Origin: Coleofasciculus sp. FACHB-1120 | GTDB taxonomy: Bacteria > Cyanobacteriota > Cyanobacteriia > Cyanobacteriales > FACHB-T130 | NCBI RefSeq assembly: GCF_014698845.1 | Contig: NZ_JACJTV010000038.1 | Coordinates: 1 to 52,521 of the forward strand | Length of the DNA: 52,521 nucleotides | Reading direction: 5' to 3' | Shown here: positions 16,909-26,281 of the stretch, one piece after another | Numbering within the stretch: position 1 is the stretch's first letter | Layout: each line of letters opens with the position of its first letter | The notes under the pieces: generated by a model | What the model was told of the DNA's origin: nothing | The model's input: the letters and a program-made list of their open reading frames with translations, nothing else | The model's database searches: none | Translations under genes and position numbers: made by a program

Positions 16909-19707
16909 TTAGCGATCGTCGCTCATCAATAAAGCCACCGGAAAGTGTTTTAAGGCTTCCCCAATCAACACCGTGCCATTCGCGGTGAGTGACTGAGAAG
17001 TAATTGCATCTTTCATCGCAGAGGGCATTCCCTGAGGTAGCTTCAACTGAGTGTCCTCCCATATTTCACCCAAAGGATATTCTCCTTCCTGAATAAGGTT
17101 CGTCAGCAATCGCGGCGCAATCGTAATTGCTACCCGATTTTCATGGCTTCTGGCAAAAGCAACAATCCGATCCTTAAACTTCCCGTCCACTTCTAGCGGG
17201 ATGTAATCTCCTTTTTGGAAAACTTCCAGATTTTGTTTTCTTGCCTCAAGAACCCTAGCTATCAAGAAAAGCTTAATTCTTCCATCTTCTTTACTCGCAA
17301 ATAGCTCCTCAATTAACTTCAGAACATCTGCCTTAGCTTTCTCTTTAATCTCTTTGAGAAATCCTAGCCGCTGCTCAAAGTCTACTGGACGCCGATTATC
17401 CGGGTCTACTAAACTCAGCTCCCATAACTCGGTTCCTTGATATAAGTCAGGCACACCAGAAGCCGTAATTTTTAGCAAAGTTTGGGAGAGAGAATTGAAG
17501 ATTCCATAGTGAGCGATTCGCTTTTGGAAAGGCAGAAACTCCTGGAGAAATTGATTATCTGCGGAAGGCTTCAGCACCTCTTCAATAAAGGCAACAAAGC
17601 CATCTTCATAATCAGTATCTGGTCTAAGCCAAGCTGTGTGAACTTTAGCTTCTCGAACCGCTTTCACTACAAATTCTTTCACGCGCTCTACAAAGTGCGA
17701 TCGCTCACTTTCACCAAAGGGAAAAGCACCGACCAACGTTTGATAAAAGAAGTATTCATCATTCTTTTGGGGAAAAACCCGATTGTTCAGTCGGCGTTTT
17801 TTAGAATCGTTAATTTCAATCCAAGTCTTTACCTGTTTTTCCCACTCATCAGGGATTTCTGAAAGCACATTTATTCTAGTCCTGGCATCTTCCCCACGCT
17901 TCGTGTCATGGGTTGCTGTGGCATTCATTTTATGAGGCCAACGCTCATGCTGTTTTTGGTTAAACTCGTGAAAATCCCCAACTGTAACCCCGAATTGGCT
18001 CGGATTCCCCCCCACTTCATTCAGCGATAAAAGCCGGTTGTAGACATAGAAAAGCGTATCCTCAATTCCTTTCGCCATCAAGGGGCCCGTTAACTGCTGA
18101 AGCCTCATCACGAAGTGACGCTGTACTTCTTTTTGTTCTGTTTTTAAAGAGTCTTCCTCTTCCAATAATAATAATTTTTCAATGTAGTTTAGTTCTTTCA
18201 AAAGCAATGGCACTTGCTCTCTAGCTTTTTCAATGACTTCCTTTACATAGAAGCGATCCGATTCTCTCAAGCCCTCCTGATTAATGTAAGTTCGGTAAAC
18301 GGGAAACAGTATCAAAATTTCAGCCAATGCTCTTTGCAGACCATGCTGAGTAAAATCGATTCCTACTCTAGAATGCCCCGACACTCGTTTTAGGAGATGG
18401 GCTAAATTATCTACATCTCCTGCCATATTTTTCTCCACAATCAGCCTCTTTTTATCCATAAAAAGTTGCTCGTAGGGGGTATTTAAACCTGTCAGTCTAG
18501 AGTAAATCTCGGTAAACCGCTCCTCGCTCTCAGTTTTGCAGAAAATCCCATTAACACGGTTTAAGAAGTCATAGCCGCTGGTTCCCTCTATCGGCCAGTA
18601 AACGGGTAAATCTTCCTTGTGTTCCAGAATTTTCTCGACCGTAATATAGATATCTCCCGTTTTGTTTCTCAGCCGTTGCAAATATTCACTTGGATCGTAG
18701 AGTCCGTCAATATGGTCGATTCGGAGTCCAGTAATTGTTCCAGACTCAACCAACTGACTGATAAAATTATGAGTTTTGTGAAAAACCTTAAGTTCTTCGA
18801 CTTTCACAGAAATTAATTCGTTAACTGTGAAGAATCTTCTGTAATTCAGTTCTTCAGCACCCACCTTCCAAAAAGAGAGACGATAAAACTGTTCTGAAAG
18901 CAGCCTATCGAGAGCATTAAAAGTTTCTGGATTGCCCTTCTCCCCATTAAAAAATTCTAGATTACTATCAATAAACTCTTGAATCTCTGGGTTTTGGGTG
19001 TAAAGTTCCCAGAGAAGTCCTTTTACAAAGGCTATCTGGTCGTATCGTTCTTTGCCTTTCGGTTCTGTTAACGTGTTTTTGAGCAGATACAGTATCCCTA
19101 GCAACTTAATAAAATCTGGGTGAGTTCTTCCCAGAGATTTAGCTAGTTTTCCTAAATTATGAGTAATGAAGGGCGCGTAAGTTTCTATTTTTACAGGGAG
19201 TTTTAAGCTGAAGTAATTGACACTCAACCCACTTTGATTGTCATACCGGAGTTGAATTTCGCCATTTTCTAAACAATCGCCATAAAAGTTCCCCAACATT
19301 GGGGCAAGAACTCGCTCTCTCAGGTTTTCATAAGGATGATTCCAGTCAATATCGAAGTAGTCAAAATACTCGGAATTTGACCCATTTTCTAGAATGTCCA
19401 TCAGGAATTGATTCTGGCTATCATAAGCCATGTGGTTGGGAACAATATCCTGTACCCATCCCATGTCATAATTCTTGATTTCACTCACCAAGGCTTCAAA
19501 TTCTTCTTGCGTTCCAAGTTCCGGATTCAGTTGTGTGGGATCAACAACATCGTAGCCATGAGTGCTACCTTCTCTTGCCTTGAAAATGGGCGAAGCGTAA
19601 ACATCGGAAATTCCTAATTCAGCGAGATAAGCAATCACTTTTTTGGCTGAATCAAAGGGAAAAGCTGCGTTAAATTGAATTCGGTAAGTAGCTGCTGGAA
19701 TCCGCAT
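16909..19707 (-). CDS. treY: Malto-oligosyltrehalose synthase
   Basis: TreY (932 residues) isomerises the reducing-end alpha-1,4 bond of maltodextrins to the alpha-1,1 bond of trehalose. It is a GH13 enzyme with a long insertion, as usual for the family. The N-terminus (RIPAATYRIQF), the barrel motifs DIVPNHMAYDSQN and GLRIDHIDGLYDP (nucleophile D331), ITVEKIL (acid/base E358) and TATHDTKRGED are all intact. A TTG seven codons upstream also opens the frame; the ATG at 19707 fits the family start better. It follows treZ with a 158-base gap that contains a duplicated CTCTACAGTG motif. Its substrate chains may come from glycogen or from the adjacent amylase. Confidence 0.95.
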   Translation of the reverse strand: MRIPAATYRIQFNAAFPFDSAKKVIAYLAELGISDVYASPIFKAREGSTHGYDVVDPTQLNPELGTQEEFEALVSEIKNYDMGWVQDIVPNHMAYDSQNQFLMDILENGSNSEYFDYFDIDWNHPYENLRERVLAPMLGNFYGDCLENGEIQLRYDNQSGLSVNYFSLKLPVKIETYAPFITHNLGKLAKSLGRTHPDFIKLLGILYLLKNTLTEPKGKERYDQIAFVKGLLWELYTQNPEIQEFIDSNLEFFNGEKGNPETFNALDRLLSEQFYRLSFWKVGAEELNYRRFFTVNELISVKVEELKVFHKTHNFISQLVESGTITGLRIDHIDGLYDPSEYLQRLRNKTGDIYITVEKILEHKEDLPVYWPIEGTSGYDFLNRVNGIFCKTESEERFTEIYSRLTGLNTPYEQLFMDKKRLIVEKNMAGDVDNLAHLLKRVSGHSRVGIDFTQHGLQRALAEILILFPVYRTYINQEGLRESDRFYVKEVIEKAREQVPLLLKELNYIEKLLLLEEEDSLKTEQKEVQRHFVMRLQQLTGPLMAKGIEDTLFYVYNRLLSLNEVGGNPSQFGVTVGDFHEFNQKQHERWPHKMNATATHDTKRGEDARTRINVLSEIPDEWEKQVKTWIEINDSKKRRLNNRVFPQKNDEYFFYQTLVGAFPFGESERSHFVERVKEFVVKAVREAKVHTAWLRPDTDYEDGFVAFIEEVLKPSADNQFLQEFLPFQKRIAHYGIFNSLSQTLLKITASGVPDLYQGTELWELSLVDPDNRRPVDFEQRLGFLKEIKEKAKADVLKLIEELFASKEDGRIKLFLIARVLEARKQNLEVFQKGDYIPLEVDGKFKDRIVAFARSHENRVAITIAPRLLTNLIQEGEYPLGEIWEDTQLKLPQGMPSAMKDAITSQSLTANGTVLIGEALKHFPVALLMSDDR

Positions 19708-19865
19708 GATGTGATTTTGATTCCTCAATGATATTTTTAATTTTGTCAGGTGAACAGTACTTGCTCTACAGTGCTGACTCTACAGTGACGACTGACGAAG
19801 CCAAGCTTCAATCGTCTCGTTATCATCAGTTTGATAATCAGGATTGAAAAGCTCCGCCTCGTGTA

Positions 19866-21692
19866 TTATCCTGCGATTTCGTAGAGAATGATACTCTGTG
19901 GTTTTATGGTCAATTCTTGGTTTGGCGTGATTTTTTCAGGTAAGGTGGAACCAGAACCCATCCACTGAGCATCGGAAGAGTCTAAAATCTTTTGCCAGTT
20001 GCCACTTGGTAGATTAGCTGTAAAAGTGACCTCTTTCTGATTGAAGTTCATGATGGAGTATATCTGGCTAGTTTCACTCCAACGACGAAGGAATAAAATT
20101 TTATCTGCTTCAATGCTGGATGCTTCTAGAGTATTTTTGTCTAGTTTTTTCAAAGCGGGAATGCTTCTGCGGAACTGTATGAGTTGCTGATAAAATTCCC
20201 AAAGAGCTTTGTGTTTGCCTTCTTTTCGCTTTTCCCAGTTAAGCTGACACCTCTGGAAGGTTTCAGGGCTTTGAGGGTCTTGCATTTCGCCTCGACCGAC
20301 AAATACTTTAAATTCTTCTTCTTTGCTCTTGCGAATGGCTTCAATCAAGTCCTTATCTGAATGACTAATAAAGTAAAAGAAAGGCGCTTCCTCACCATAC
20401 TCTTCCCCCATAAAAAGGAAGGGGACAAAGGGAGATAGAAAAATAGCCGCCGCAGCTAGCTTCAGCCCTTCTAAGGAAACAAGCTGAGATAATCTTTCTG
20501 CTAAGACGCGATTACCGATTTGGTCGTGAGTCTGGGTAAAGACAATGAATCGATATCCTGGTTCGTCTTTAGAATAACTGCCATGACGACGTTTTCTATG
20601 AGAAGCGTATTGCCCAGAGTAAATAAAGCCTTCCTTGAAAGATTTTTCAAGTTGCTCAACCTTTCCGAAATCCTCATAATACCTGTCATTTTCTCCCGTG
20701 AGTAATGTATGCAATGCGTGGTGAAAATCGTCATTCCACTGTGCATCTATTCCATAGCCACCTACTTCTTTGGGTCGAATAACTCGGACATCGTTTAAAT
20801 CACTTTCTGCTATTAGATAAAATTTTCTTCCTTGTTGCTGGGAAAAATAAGCGACTTGGTCTGCCATTTCCTGCAATAAGGGTCTAGCCCCCATCTCAAA
20901 AATACCCTGAATGGCATCTAATCTTAGACCATCTATGTGATATTCTTGGAGCCAGTAAAGAGCATTTTCTAAGCAAAAATCACGGACGCCATCGCTATAT
21001 TTGTCATCAAAATTCATTGCTTCTCCCCAATCACCGCGATATTTGGTGGTGAAGTAGGGAGCAAAGTCTCGGAAATAATTTCCTTCAGGACCTAGGTGAT
21101 TGTAGACAACATCTAAGATGACTGAAATACCGTATTGGTGACAAGCATCGACGAGTTTTTTAAGTCCTTCGGGGCCACCATAAGAATTCTGTACGGCAAA
21201 GGGAAACACGCCATCATATCCCCAGTTTCTTTCACCGGGAAATTGGGCAACTGGCATAATTTCAATAGCATTAATACCTAATTCCCTTAATTCTGCAAGT
21301 CTGGGGATTATTGCCTCAAAAGTGCCTTCTGGGGTGAAGGTGCCGACGTGTAATTCGTAGATAATGGTTTCATCTAAGGGGATGCCAGACCAATCCGTAT
21401 CGTTCCAGACAAAAGTGCTAGAATCGATAACTTGAGAAGGGGCGTGTACCCCCTTCGGTTGATATCTTGAAGCTGGGTCGGGTCTATCAATTGCTCCGTC
21501 GAGTTTATAGTAGTAAAGCGTTCCTGGTTCAATCCCTGAAGCTTTGACTTTCCAGTAGCCTTCTTCATCCTGTTGCATGGTGAGAAGGCGTTCTTCAGGA
21601 GAAACAATTTGTACGGCTACTGTATGAAGAGTAGGTGCCCAAACGGTAAATTCACAATTTCCGTTGCCCAAGTAACAAGCGCCAATTCTCAC
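19866..21692 (-). CDS. treZ: Malto-oligosyltrehalose trehalohydrolase
   Basis: TreZ (608 residues) releases trehalose from maltooligosyl-trehalose made by TreY. An N-terminal CBM48/E-set domain (1-95) precedes a GH13 barrel. DVVYNHLGPEGNYF, GLRLDAIQGIFE (nucleophile D259), LIAESDLND (acid/base E296) and FTQTHDQIGNR are conserved. The start is a GTG at 21692 behind AAAGG, which gives the typical MRIGACYLGNG beginning. It is the first gene of the trehalose operon and is transcribed divergently from the MASE3-like kinase, with 266 bases between the starts. That kinase sits next to the operon, but no regulatory link is visible. Confidence 0.95.
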   Translation of the reverse strand: MRIGACYLGNGNCEFTVWAPTLHTVAVQIVSPEERLLTMQQDEEGYWKVKASGIEPGTLYYYKLDGAIDRPDPASRYQPKGVHAPSQVIDSSTFVWNDTDWSGIPLDETIIYELHVGTFTPEGTFEAIIPRLAELRELGINAIEIMPVAQFPGERNWGYDGVFPFAVQNSYGGPEGLKKLVDACHQYGISVILDVVYNHLGPEGNYFRDFAPYFTTKYRGDWGEAMNFDDKYSDGVRDFCLENALYWLQEYHIDGLRLDAIQGIFEMGARPLLQEMADQVAYFSQQQGRKFYLIAESDLNDVRVIRPKEVGGYGIDAQWNDDFHHALHTLLTGENDRYYEDFGKVEQLEKSFKEGFIYSGQYASHRKRRHGSYSKDEPGYRFIVFTQTHDQIGNRVLAERLSQLVSLEGLKLAAAAIFLSPFVPFLFMGEEYGEEAPFFYFISHSDKDLIEAIRKSKEEEFKVFVGRGEMQDPQSPETFQRCQLNWEKRKEGKHKALWEFYQQLIQFRRSIPALKKLDKNTLEASSIEADKILFLRRWSETSQIYSIMNFNQKEVTFTANLPSGNWQKILDSSDAQWMGSGSTLPEKITPNQELTIKPQSIILYEIAG

Positions 21693-21958
21693 CTTTAATT
21701 AGCCTCGCTGTTAAGAGTATTTATTGCCTGATGGCGAAGTCGCGTTAACGTATCCCAGAATATAGTTACGGTTAGTTACGTAGAACTGCCATAGGGTGTA
21801 TTTTTATTTACTCAATTAGCGATCGCGCATATCACCTTACTGACCTCCAGAGATGCCAGAAGGCTAAAAGCCACGCTATTAGAGTCAGAAATCACTTCCC
21901 TCTGTACTTGTGGCTAAGCTTAGTGGCATCTTGAAATGGGGGGATTGGGAAAAATGTT
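21693..21958. promoter_or_regulatory. Divergent promoter region of treZ and the MASE3-like kinase
   Basis: This 266-bp gap must carry the promoters of the trehalose operon (leftward) and of the sensor kinase (rightward). It contains a duplicated GTTAGTTACG/GTTACGGTTAG motif near 21768-21781 and one HIP1 site near 21821. No operator for a known regulator is recognisable. Confidence 0.4.
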
Positions 21959-23950
21959 ATGCAAACAATGAGGATTCCTTTTCAATTGATTTGGGTCGTG
22001 GTGGCAATCTGCGTGCTGCCTAGCTTGCTGAATTTGTTGGGAGTGGATTTTGCCTCACAGAAGCATCCCTTCGAGGTGCCAGGGACGGTGGGAAGGTCTC
22101 CCCGCGAATTGATCGAGGCGATGCACTACACGCTCTCCGGGAGCTTTCTGCACACTCTTCTGGAGTGGAGTGCGTTCTGTATCGCCATATCCATTCTTAT
22201 TTTGTCTTTGATTCACTTCAGCCTGAAGCGCGATGCTGTCATGCTCATGATTGGCATGGCAATTTTTGGCGCGGGGTGCATGGACACCTTTCATGCCTTA
22301 GCCGCCGACCGATTGATCGAGGGGATGGCAGATAGCCAAAATCTAATTCCCTTGACTTGGGCAATCTCCCGACTTTTCAATGCTTTGATTCTACTGGGAG
22401 GTGCGGGAATTTTTCTGGTGACGAAACCAGGAAAGTGGCAGGGAGGCGCGGCTTTTGTTGCGATCGCTAGTTTATCCTTGGTTATTGCTTCTTATACAAT
22501 TATCTATCTCTGCACCCATAGCGTCATACCGACAACTGTTTTCCCATCGATTGTCACTCGTCCTTGGGATATCCCCCCCCTTTTATTTTTTATATTTGCA
22601 GGTTTTTTTGTTTTTCCTCGCTTTTATGATGCTTATCCTAGCCATTTTTCTTTAGCACTAGCGATTAGCGTGATTCCCCAAATTGCCGCTCAATGTCACA
22701 TGGCTTTTGGGTCAACTGCGTTGTTTGATAACCATTTCAATATTGCCCATTTTCTCAGAAATATTGCTTACATCATCCCTTTGATTGGCTTGAATTCGGA
22801 GTATATTCATACCGTTCGCGAAGAAGCCTTAACGGTTGACAAGTTAGAAGCAACCCAAAAAATATTATTAGATAAAACTAAACAGTTAGAACTAATTAAT
22901 CTTGAGCTGCAAAAACAAATTGCTGAGCGCCAGCAAGTAGAAGAAGAATTGCACCGTTCCAACATCGAGCTAGAAAGAAGAGTTGAGGAACGGACAGCAG
23001 AAATTAGACAGACAAATGACTTGTTGCTGATTGAAGTTGCTGAGCGCAAGCAAGGTGAAAATCGCTACCGAGAAAAATCCCAAGAGCTAAAAAATACTCT
23101 GCTTGACCTCCAGAAAACTCAAGCTCAACTGATTCAAACTGAAAAAATTTCCAGCCTCGGTCAATTAGTGGCTGGAGTGGCTCACGAAATTAATAATCCA
23201 ATTAACTTTGTTCACGGCAATATAAACTATGCCTGTGAATATGTGAATAGTTTACTGTATTTGTTACACCTTTACCGAAAGCAATACCCACCCACACCTG
23301 AAATCGAAGAAGAAATTGAAGCAAGCGACTTAGATTTTATCATTGAGGATTTGCCAAAGTTACTAAAATCAATGCACCTGGGAGTTGAACGGATTCGGGA
23401 AATTGTGCAGTCTCTACGTTCCTTTTCTCGCGCCGACCAAGCGGAAATGAAGCCGGTTGATATTCACGAAGGCATTGATAGCACCTTACTGATTTTGCAA
23501 TATCGACTGAAAGCGATCGCTGGCGGTCCCATGATTACCGTGAGCAAAGAATATGGCAATTTGCCATTAGTTGAATGTTACGCGGGACAGTTGAATCAAG
23601 TGTTTATGAATCTGCTGAGTAACGCGATTGATGCAGTGGAAGAGTCAGTCGCCAAGGAGAAAATATCTTGTCTTTTACCAACCATCAAAATTAGCACCGC
23701 TGTTGAAGACGAAAATAAAGCGGTGATTCGCATTGCTGACAATGGGCCGGGGATGACAGAAGACGTGTGTTCTCATCTATTTGACGCCTTTTTTACAACG
23801 AAGCCGGTGGGAAAAGGCACCGGCTTAGGATTGTCTATTAGTTATCAGATTGTGGTAGAAAAACATGGTGGCAGTATGGAGTGTGTTTCTGCACCCGGAC
23901 AAGGGGCAGAGTTCGTCATTAAGATTCCGATTTGGCAGAACAAGATATAG
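21959..23950 (+). CDS. Membrane sensor histidine kinase, MASE3-like
   Basis: The 663-residue kinase has about seven to eight membrane helices in residues 1-280, including a GCMDTFHALAADRL segment that resembles the MASE3 integral-membrane sensor domain. A long coiled coil (~290-385) leads to a HisKA-type dimerisation helix with H409 (VAGVAHEINNPINF) and a HATPase_c domain (NLLSNAIDA, DNGPGM, GKGTGLGLS). It lacks a receiver domain and no response regulator gene is adjacent, so it is an orphan kinase whose partner is elsewhere. The signal sensed by MASE3 domains is not known. It is transcribed divergently from treZ; any role in osmotic or desiccation sensing is only suggested by position. Confidence 0.88.
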   Translation: MQTMRIPFQLIWVVVAICVLPSLLNLLGVDFASQKHPFEVPGTVGRSPRELIEAMHYTLSGSFLHTLLEWSAFCIAISILILSLIHFSLKRDAVMLMIGMAIFGAGCMDTFHALAADRLIEGMADSQNLIPLTWAISRLFNALILLGGAGIFLVTKPGKWQGGAAFVAIASLSLVIASYTIIYLCTHSVIPTTVFPSIVTRPWDIPPLLFFIFAGFFVFPRFYDAYPSHFSLALAISVIPQIAAQCHMAFGSTALFDNHFNIAHFLRNIAYIIPLIGLNSEYIHTVREEALTVDKLEATQKILLDKTKQLELINLELQKQIAERQQVEEELHRSNIELERRVEERTAEIRQTNDLLLIEVAERKQGENRYREKSQELKNTLLDLQKTQAQLIQTEKISSLGQLVAGVAHEINNPINFVHGNINYACEYVNSLLYLLHLYRKQYPPTPEIEEEIEASDLDFIIEDLPKLLKSMHLGVERIREIVQSLRSFSRADQAEMKPVDIHEGIDSTLLILQYRLKAIAGGPMITVSKEYGNLPLVECYAGQLNQVFMNLLSNAIDAVEESVAKEKISCLLPTIKISTAVEDENKAVIRIADNGPGMTEDVCSHLFDAFFTTKPVGKGTGLGLSISYQIVVEKHGGSMECVSAPGQGAEFVIKIPIWQNKI

Positions 23951-24038
23951 CAACTCTCAATGATTCGAGAAGTCTGGGATCTATCTCGGCAGAGGCGACT
24001 AGCATAGAGTTGAGTATTGAGAAGCGCGAGATAAACAG

Positions 24039-25103
24039 ATGAATTTTTGTAGCGATAATGTCACCGGAATTTCGCCGGAAATTATGGCAGCGATCGCTGC
24101 CGCTAATCAGGGTACCACCATGCCTTATGGTGATGATGAATATACCCAGCGCTTGTCAGCCCAGTTCACGGAATTGTTTGAGACAGATGTGACCGTTTTC
24201 CCCGTCGCCACGGGTTCTGCTGCTAATGCCCTTGCCCTGTCTGTTATTGCACCCCCCTTTGGGGCGATTTATTGCCATCGCCAATCTCATATCAACCTGG
24301 ATGAATGCGGGGCACCCGAATTTTATACTGGCGGCGCAAAGCTAGTGACACTTGATGGCGCAGATAGCAAGATTCGCGCTGCTGACTTGGCTGCTGCGCT
24401 GGCAAAAGCGGGTGCTGGCGTCGTCCATCACGTACAGCCTGCTGCGGTAAGCTTGACTCAGGCAACGGAAGCTGGAACTATCTATCAGCCAGAGGAAATT
24501 TCCCAGATTGCCGAAATTGCCCATACCCACAATTTGGGTTTACACATGGATGGTGCCCGTTTTGCGAATGCAGTAGTTAGCTTGGGTTGTTCTCCGGCGG
24601 ATATCACTTGGCGGGTTGGGGTTGATGTACTATCGTTTGGAGCGACTAAAAATGGTGCGATGGCAGCAGAAGCCGTCGTCTTTTTTAATCGAGATTTTGC
24701 CAAAACTTTCGCCTATCGTCGCAAGCGCAGCGGGCATCTCTTTTCAAAGATGCGGTTTTTATCTGCCCAGTTGGAAGCTTACATCAAAGATAATTTGTGG
24801 CTGAAAAATGCTGCCCATGCTAACCAAATGGCTAAGAAATTAGCGCACGGGCTAACAGCGCTACCAGGAATGAACCTGTGCTACCTGGTTGCAGCAAATG
24901 AAATTTTTATTCAGTTGCCAGAGGAAGTTATCCAAGGGCTTCTTACCGAGGGTTTCCAATTTTATCGCTGGGAGGGGGAATATTCCTCAACCGTGCGATT
25001 AGTAACCGCTTTCAACACTAAGGAAGAGGATGTGACTGCCTTTATTGAGGCGGCACGGACACACTGTGTTTCTCCACCGCTCGTTTCTCCTGCTACTAAG
25101 TAG
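24039..25103 (+). CDS. Low-specificity L-threonine aldolase family protein
   Basis: This 354-residue PLP enzyme of fold type I splits threonine or allo-threonine to glycine and acetaldehyde, or acts on a related beta-hydroxy amino acid. The Schiff-base lysine is K204 in SFGATKNGAM, the aspartate that contacts the pyridine nitrogen is in LHMDGARFANA, and the N-terminal SDNVTG motif is family-typical. It starts 88 bases after the kinase on the same strand and is probably independently expressed. Beta-eliminating lyases share the fold, so the exact substrate remains open. Confidence 0.88.
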   Translation: MNFCSDNVTGISPEIMAAIAAANQGTTMPYGDDEYTQRLSAQFTELFETDVTVFPVATGSAANALALSVIAPPFGAIYCHRQSHINLDECGAPEFYTGGAKLVTLDGADSKIRAADLAAALAKAGAGVVHHVQPAAVSLTQATEAGTIYQPEEISQIAEIAHTHNLGLHMDGARFANAVVSLGCSPADITWRVGVDVLSFGATKNGAMAAEAVVFFNRDFAKTFAYRRKRSGHLFSKMRFLSAQLEAYIKDNLWLKNAAHANQMAKKLAHGLTALPGMNLCYLVAANEIFIQLPEEVIQGLLTEGFQFYRWEGEYSSTVRLVTAFNTKEEDVTAFIEAARTHCVSPPLVSPATK

Positions 25104-25119
25104 GTGGAATTAATTATTT

Positions 25120-25206
25120 GTAGGATGGATTAGCCATAGGAAGCATTCGCGTTTTAATCTTGTTGGTTATACCCAAGTATTTCTGCGCGAATGCGAAAGC
25201 CCCTAC
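25120..25206. terminator. Hairpin between convergent genes
   Basis: GCATTCGCG (25143-25151) pairs with CGCGAATGC (25186-25194), and the flanking GTAGG and CCTAC extend the structure. It lies between the stop codons of the aldolase and the methyltransferase. It lacks a T-run, so it is either a bidirectional transcription stop or a dispersed repeat. Confidence 0.4.
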
Positions 25207-25270
25207 AGGAGTTTAAGAGATGTGGATAAAGCATAGAATTTTTAGCCGGGAGGGTATTCCTTTCCCTAGT

Positions 25271-26035
25271 TTAGGATTTCGTTCCCCGCAAGAGAGCCGA
25301 GTATTCGTGAAATGAACGTTGCGGCGCACCCGCAATAGAGAATAGCGATTTTGCTTGGGAAGACGCATTATCGAGTAAGAATTCCAGTTGTTGAACGGCT
25401 TCTGGTGGCGTCTGCTGTCGTGCTGTCCAATCTAAGAAATCAATCGGTAGATGCCATTGTTTTATCGCAGTAAAGGGCATCCCAATACTTTCGCCAGCCG
25501 CTTGCCACTCAGAGATCATCCAATTCCAACTATGAGAAGGATCGCGTAGTTTCTCCACCTGATTGATAAATTCTGCCAAGGTAATATCTTCCGGTGAAAT
25601 TATGTCTACAACCAGAAACTTCCCCCCCGGTTTTAGCACTCGAAAAACCTCACTCAGCGCGGGTTTCAAATGAGGAAAATGATGAGCGACATAGCGGCAA
25701 GTCACAATATCAAACTGCTCATCGGCAAAGGGGAGTGTTGTCGCATTGGCTTCCTGAAAATGCACGTTATTCAAGCCTCGTGCCGCTGCTTGCCGCGATG
25801 CCTCCGTTAACATTTTCTGGCTTAAATCAATGCCAATAACTTCGCGAACGTGGGGGGCAAAAGCAAACCCAGTATGTCCTCCCGCGCACCCTACATCAAG
25901 TACACTCATCTGTGATGTTGGCTCCGCTGCCTGCACCATCAGCTTCAGATCGTGCCCTTGCGCGAAAATGGGTGATGTACTATAGGCATTTGCGGCGCGG
26001 TCAAATTGCTCTCGGATTGTTTCTTCCGGCTTCAT
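25271..26035 (-). CDS. Class I SAM-dependent methyltransferase (UbiE-like)
   Basis: This 254-residue protein has the SAM-binding motif I VLDVGCAGGHTG near residue 45, an acidic motif II (VIGIDLS), and LPFADEQFDIVTCRYVAHHF, typical of Methyltransf_11/UbiE-type enzymes. A strong AGGAG site lies 7 bases before the ATG at 26035. The substrate is not evident; quinone, lipid and small-molecule methylation are all possible. It stands alone, converging on the aldolase and separated by 246 bases from the CBS membrane protein gene upstream. Confidence 0.85.
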   Translation of the reverse strand: MKPEETIREQFDRAANAYSTSPIFAQGHDLKLMVQAAEPTSQMSVLDVGCAGGHTGFAFAPHVREVIGIDLSQKMLTEASRQAAARGLNNVHFQEANATTLPFADEQFDIVTCRYVAHHFPHLKPALSEVFRVLKPGGKFLVVDIISPEDITLAEFINQVEKLRDPSHSWNWMISEWQAAGESIGMPFTAIKQWHLPIDFLDWTARQQTPPEAVQQLEFLLDNASSQAKSLFSIAGAPQRSFHEYSALLRGTKS

Positions 26036-26281
26036 TTTTGACTCCTAAAATAGGTCTTGTAAAATTCTCTCTTCTCTTACTCTGCGCCCTCTGCGTCCTC
26101 GGCAGTTCGTTTTTTCCCACCTACGGGAAATCCGATGAAATTAGTGTTTTTAGCTCTAAGCGAATCAGATTGAGAAGCGATCGCTTTCTATGCCATCTTT
26201 CTGTATCATCACCGCCCGATGCCACCAATGCCGATAGCACGCAAAGCTTTAAAACACTCTCAACCCAGCAATCTCAGCGTC

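Noticed and set aside
16811-17062. Upstream extension of the trehalase frame
   Set aside because: The first 84 residues of the frame overlap treY by 154 bases, lack trehalase similarity and lie before a GTG with a ribosome binding site that gives the usual N-terminus.
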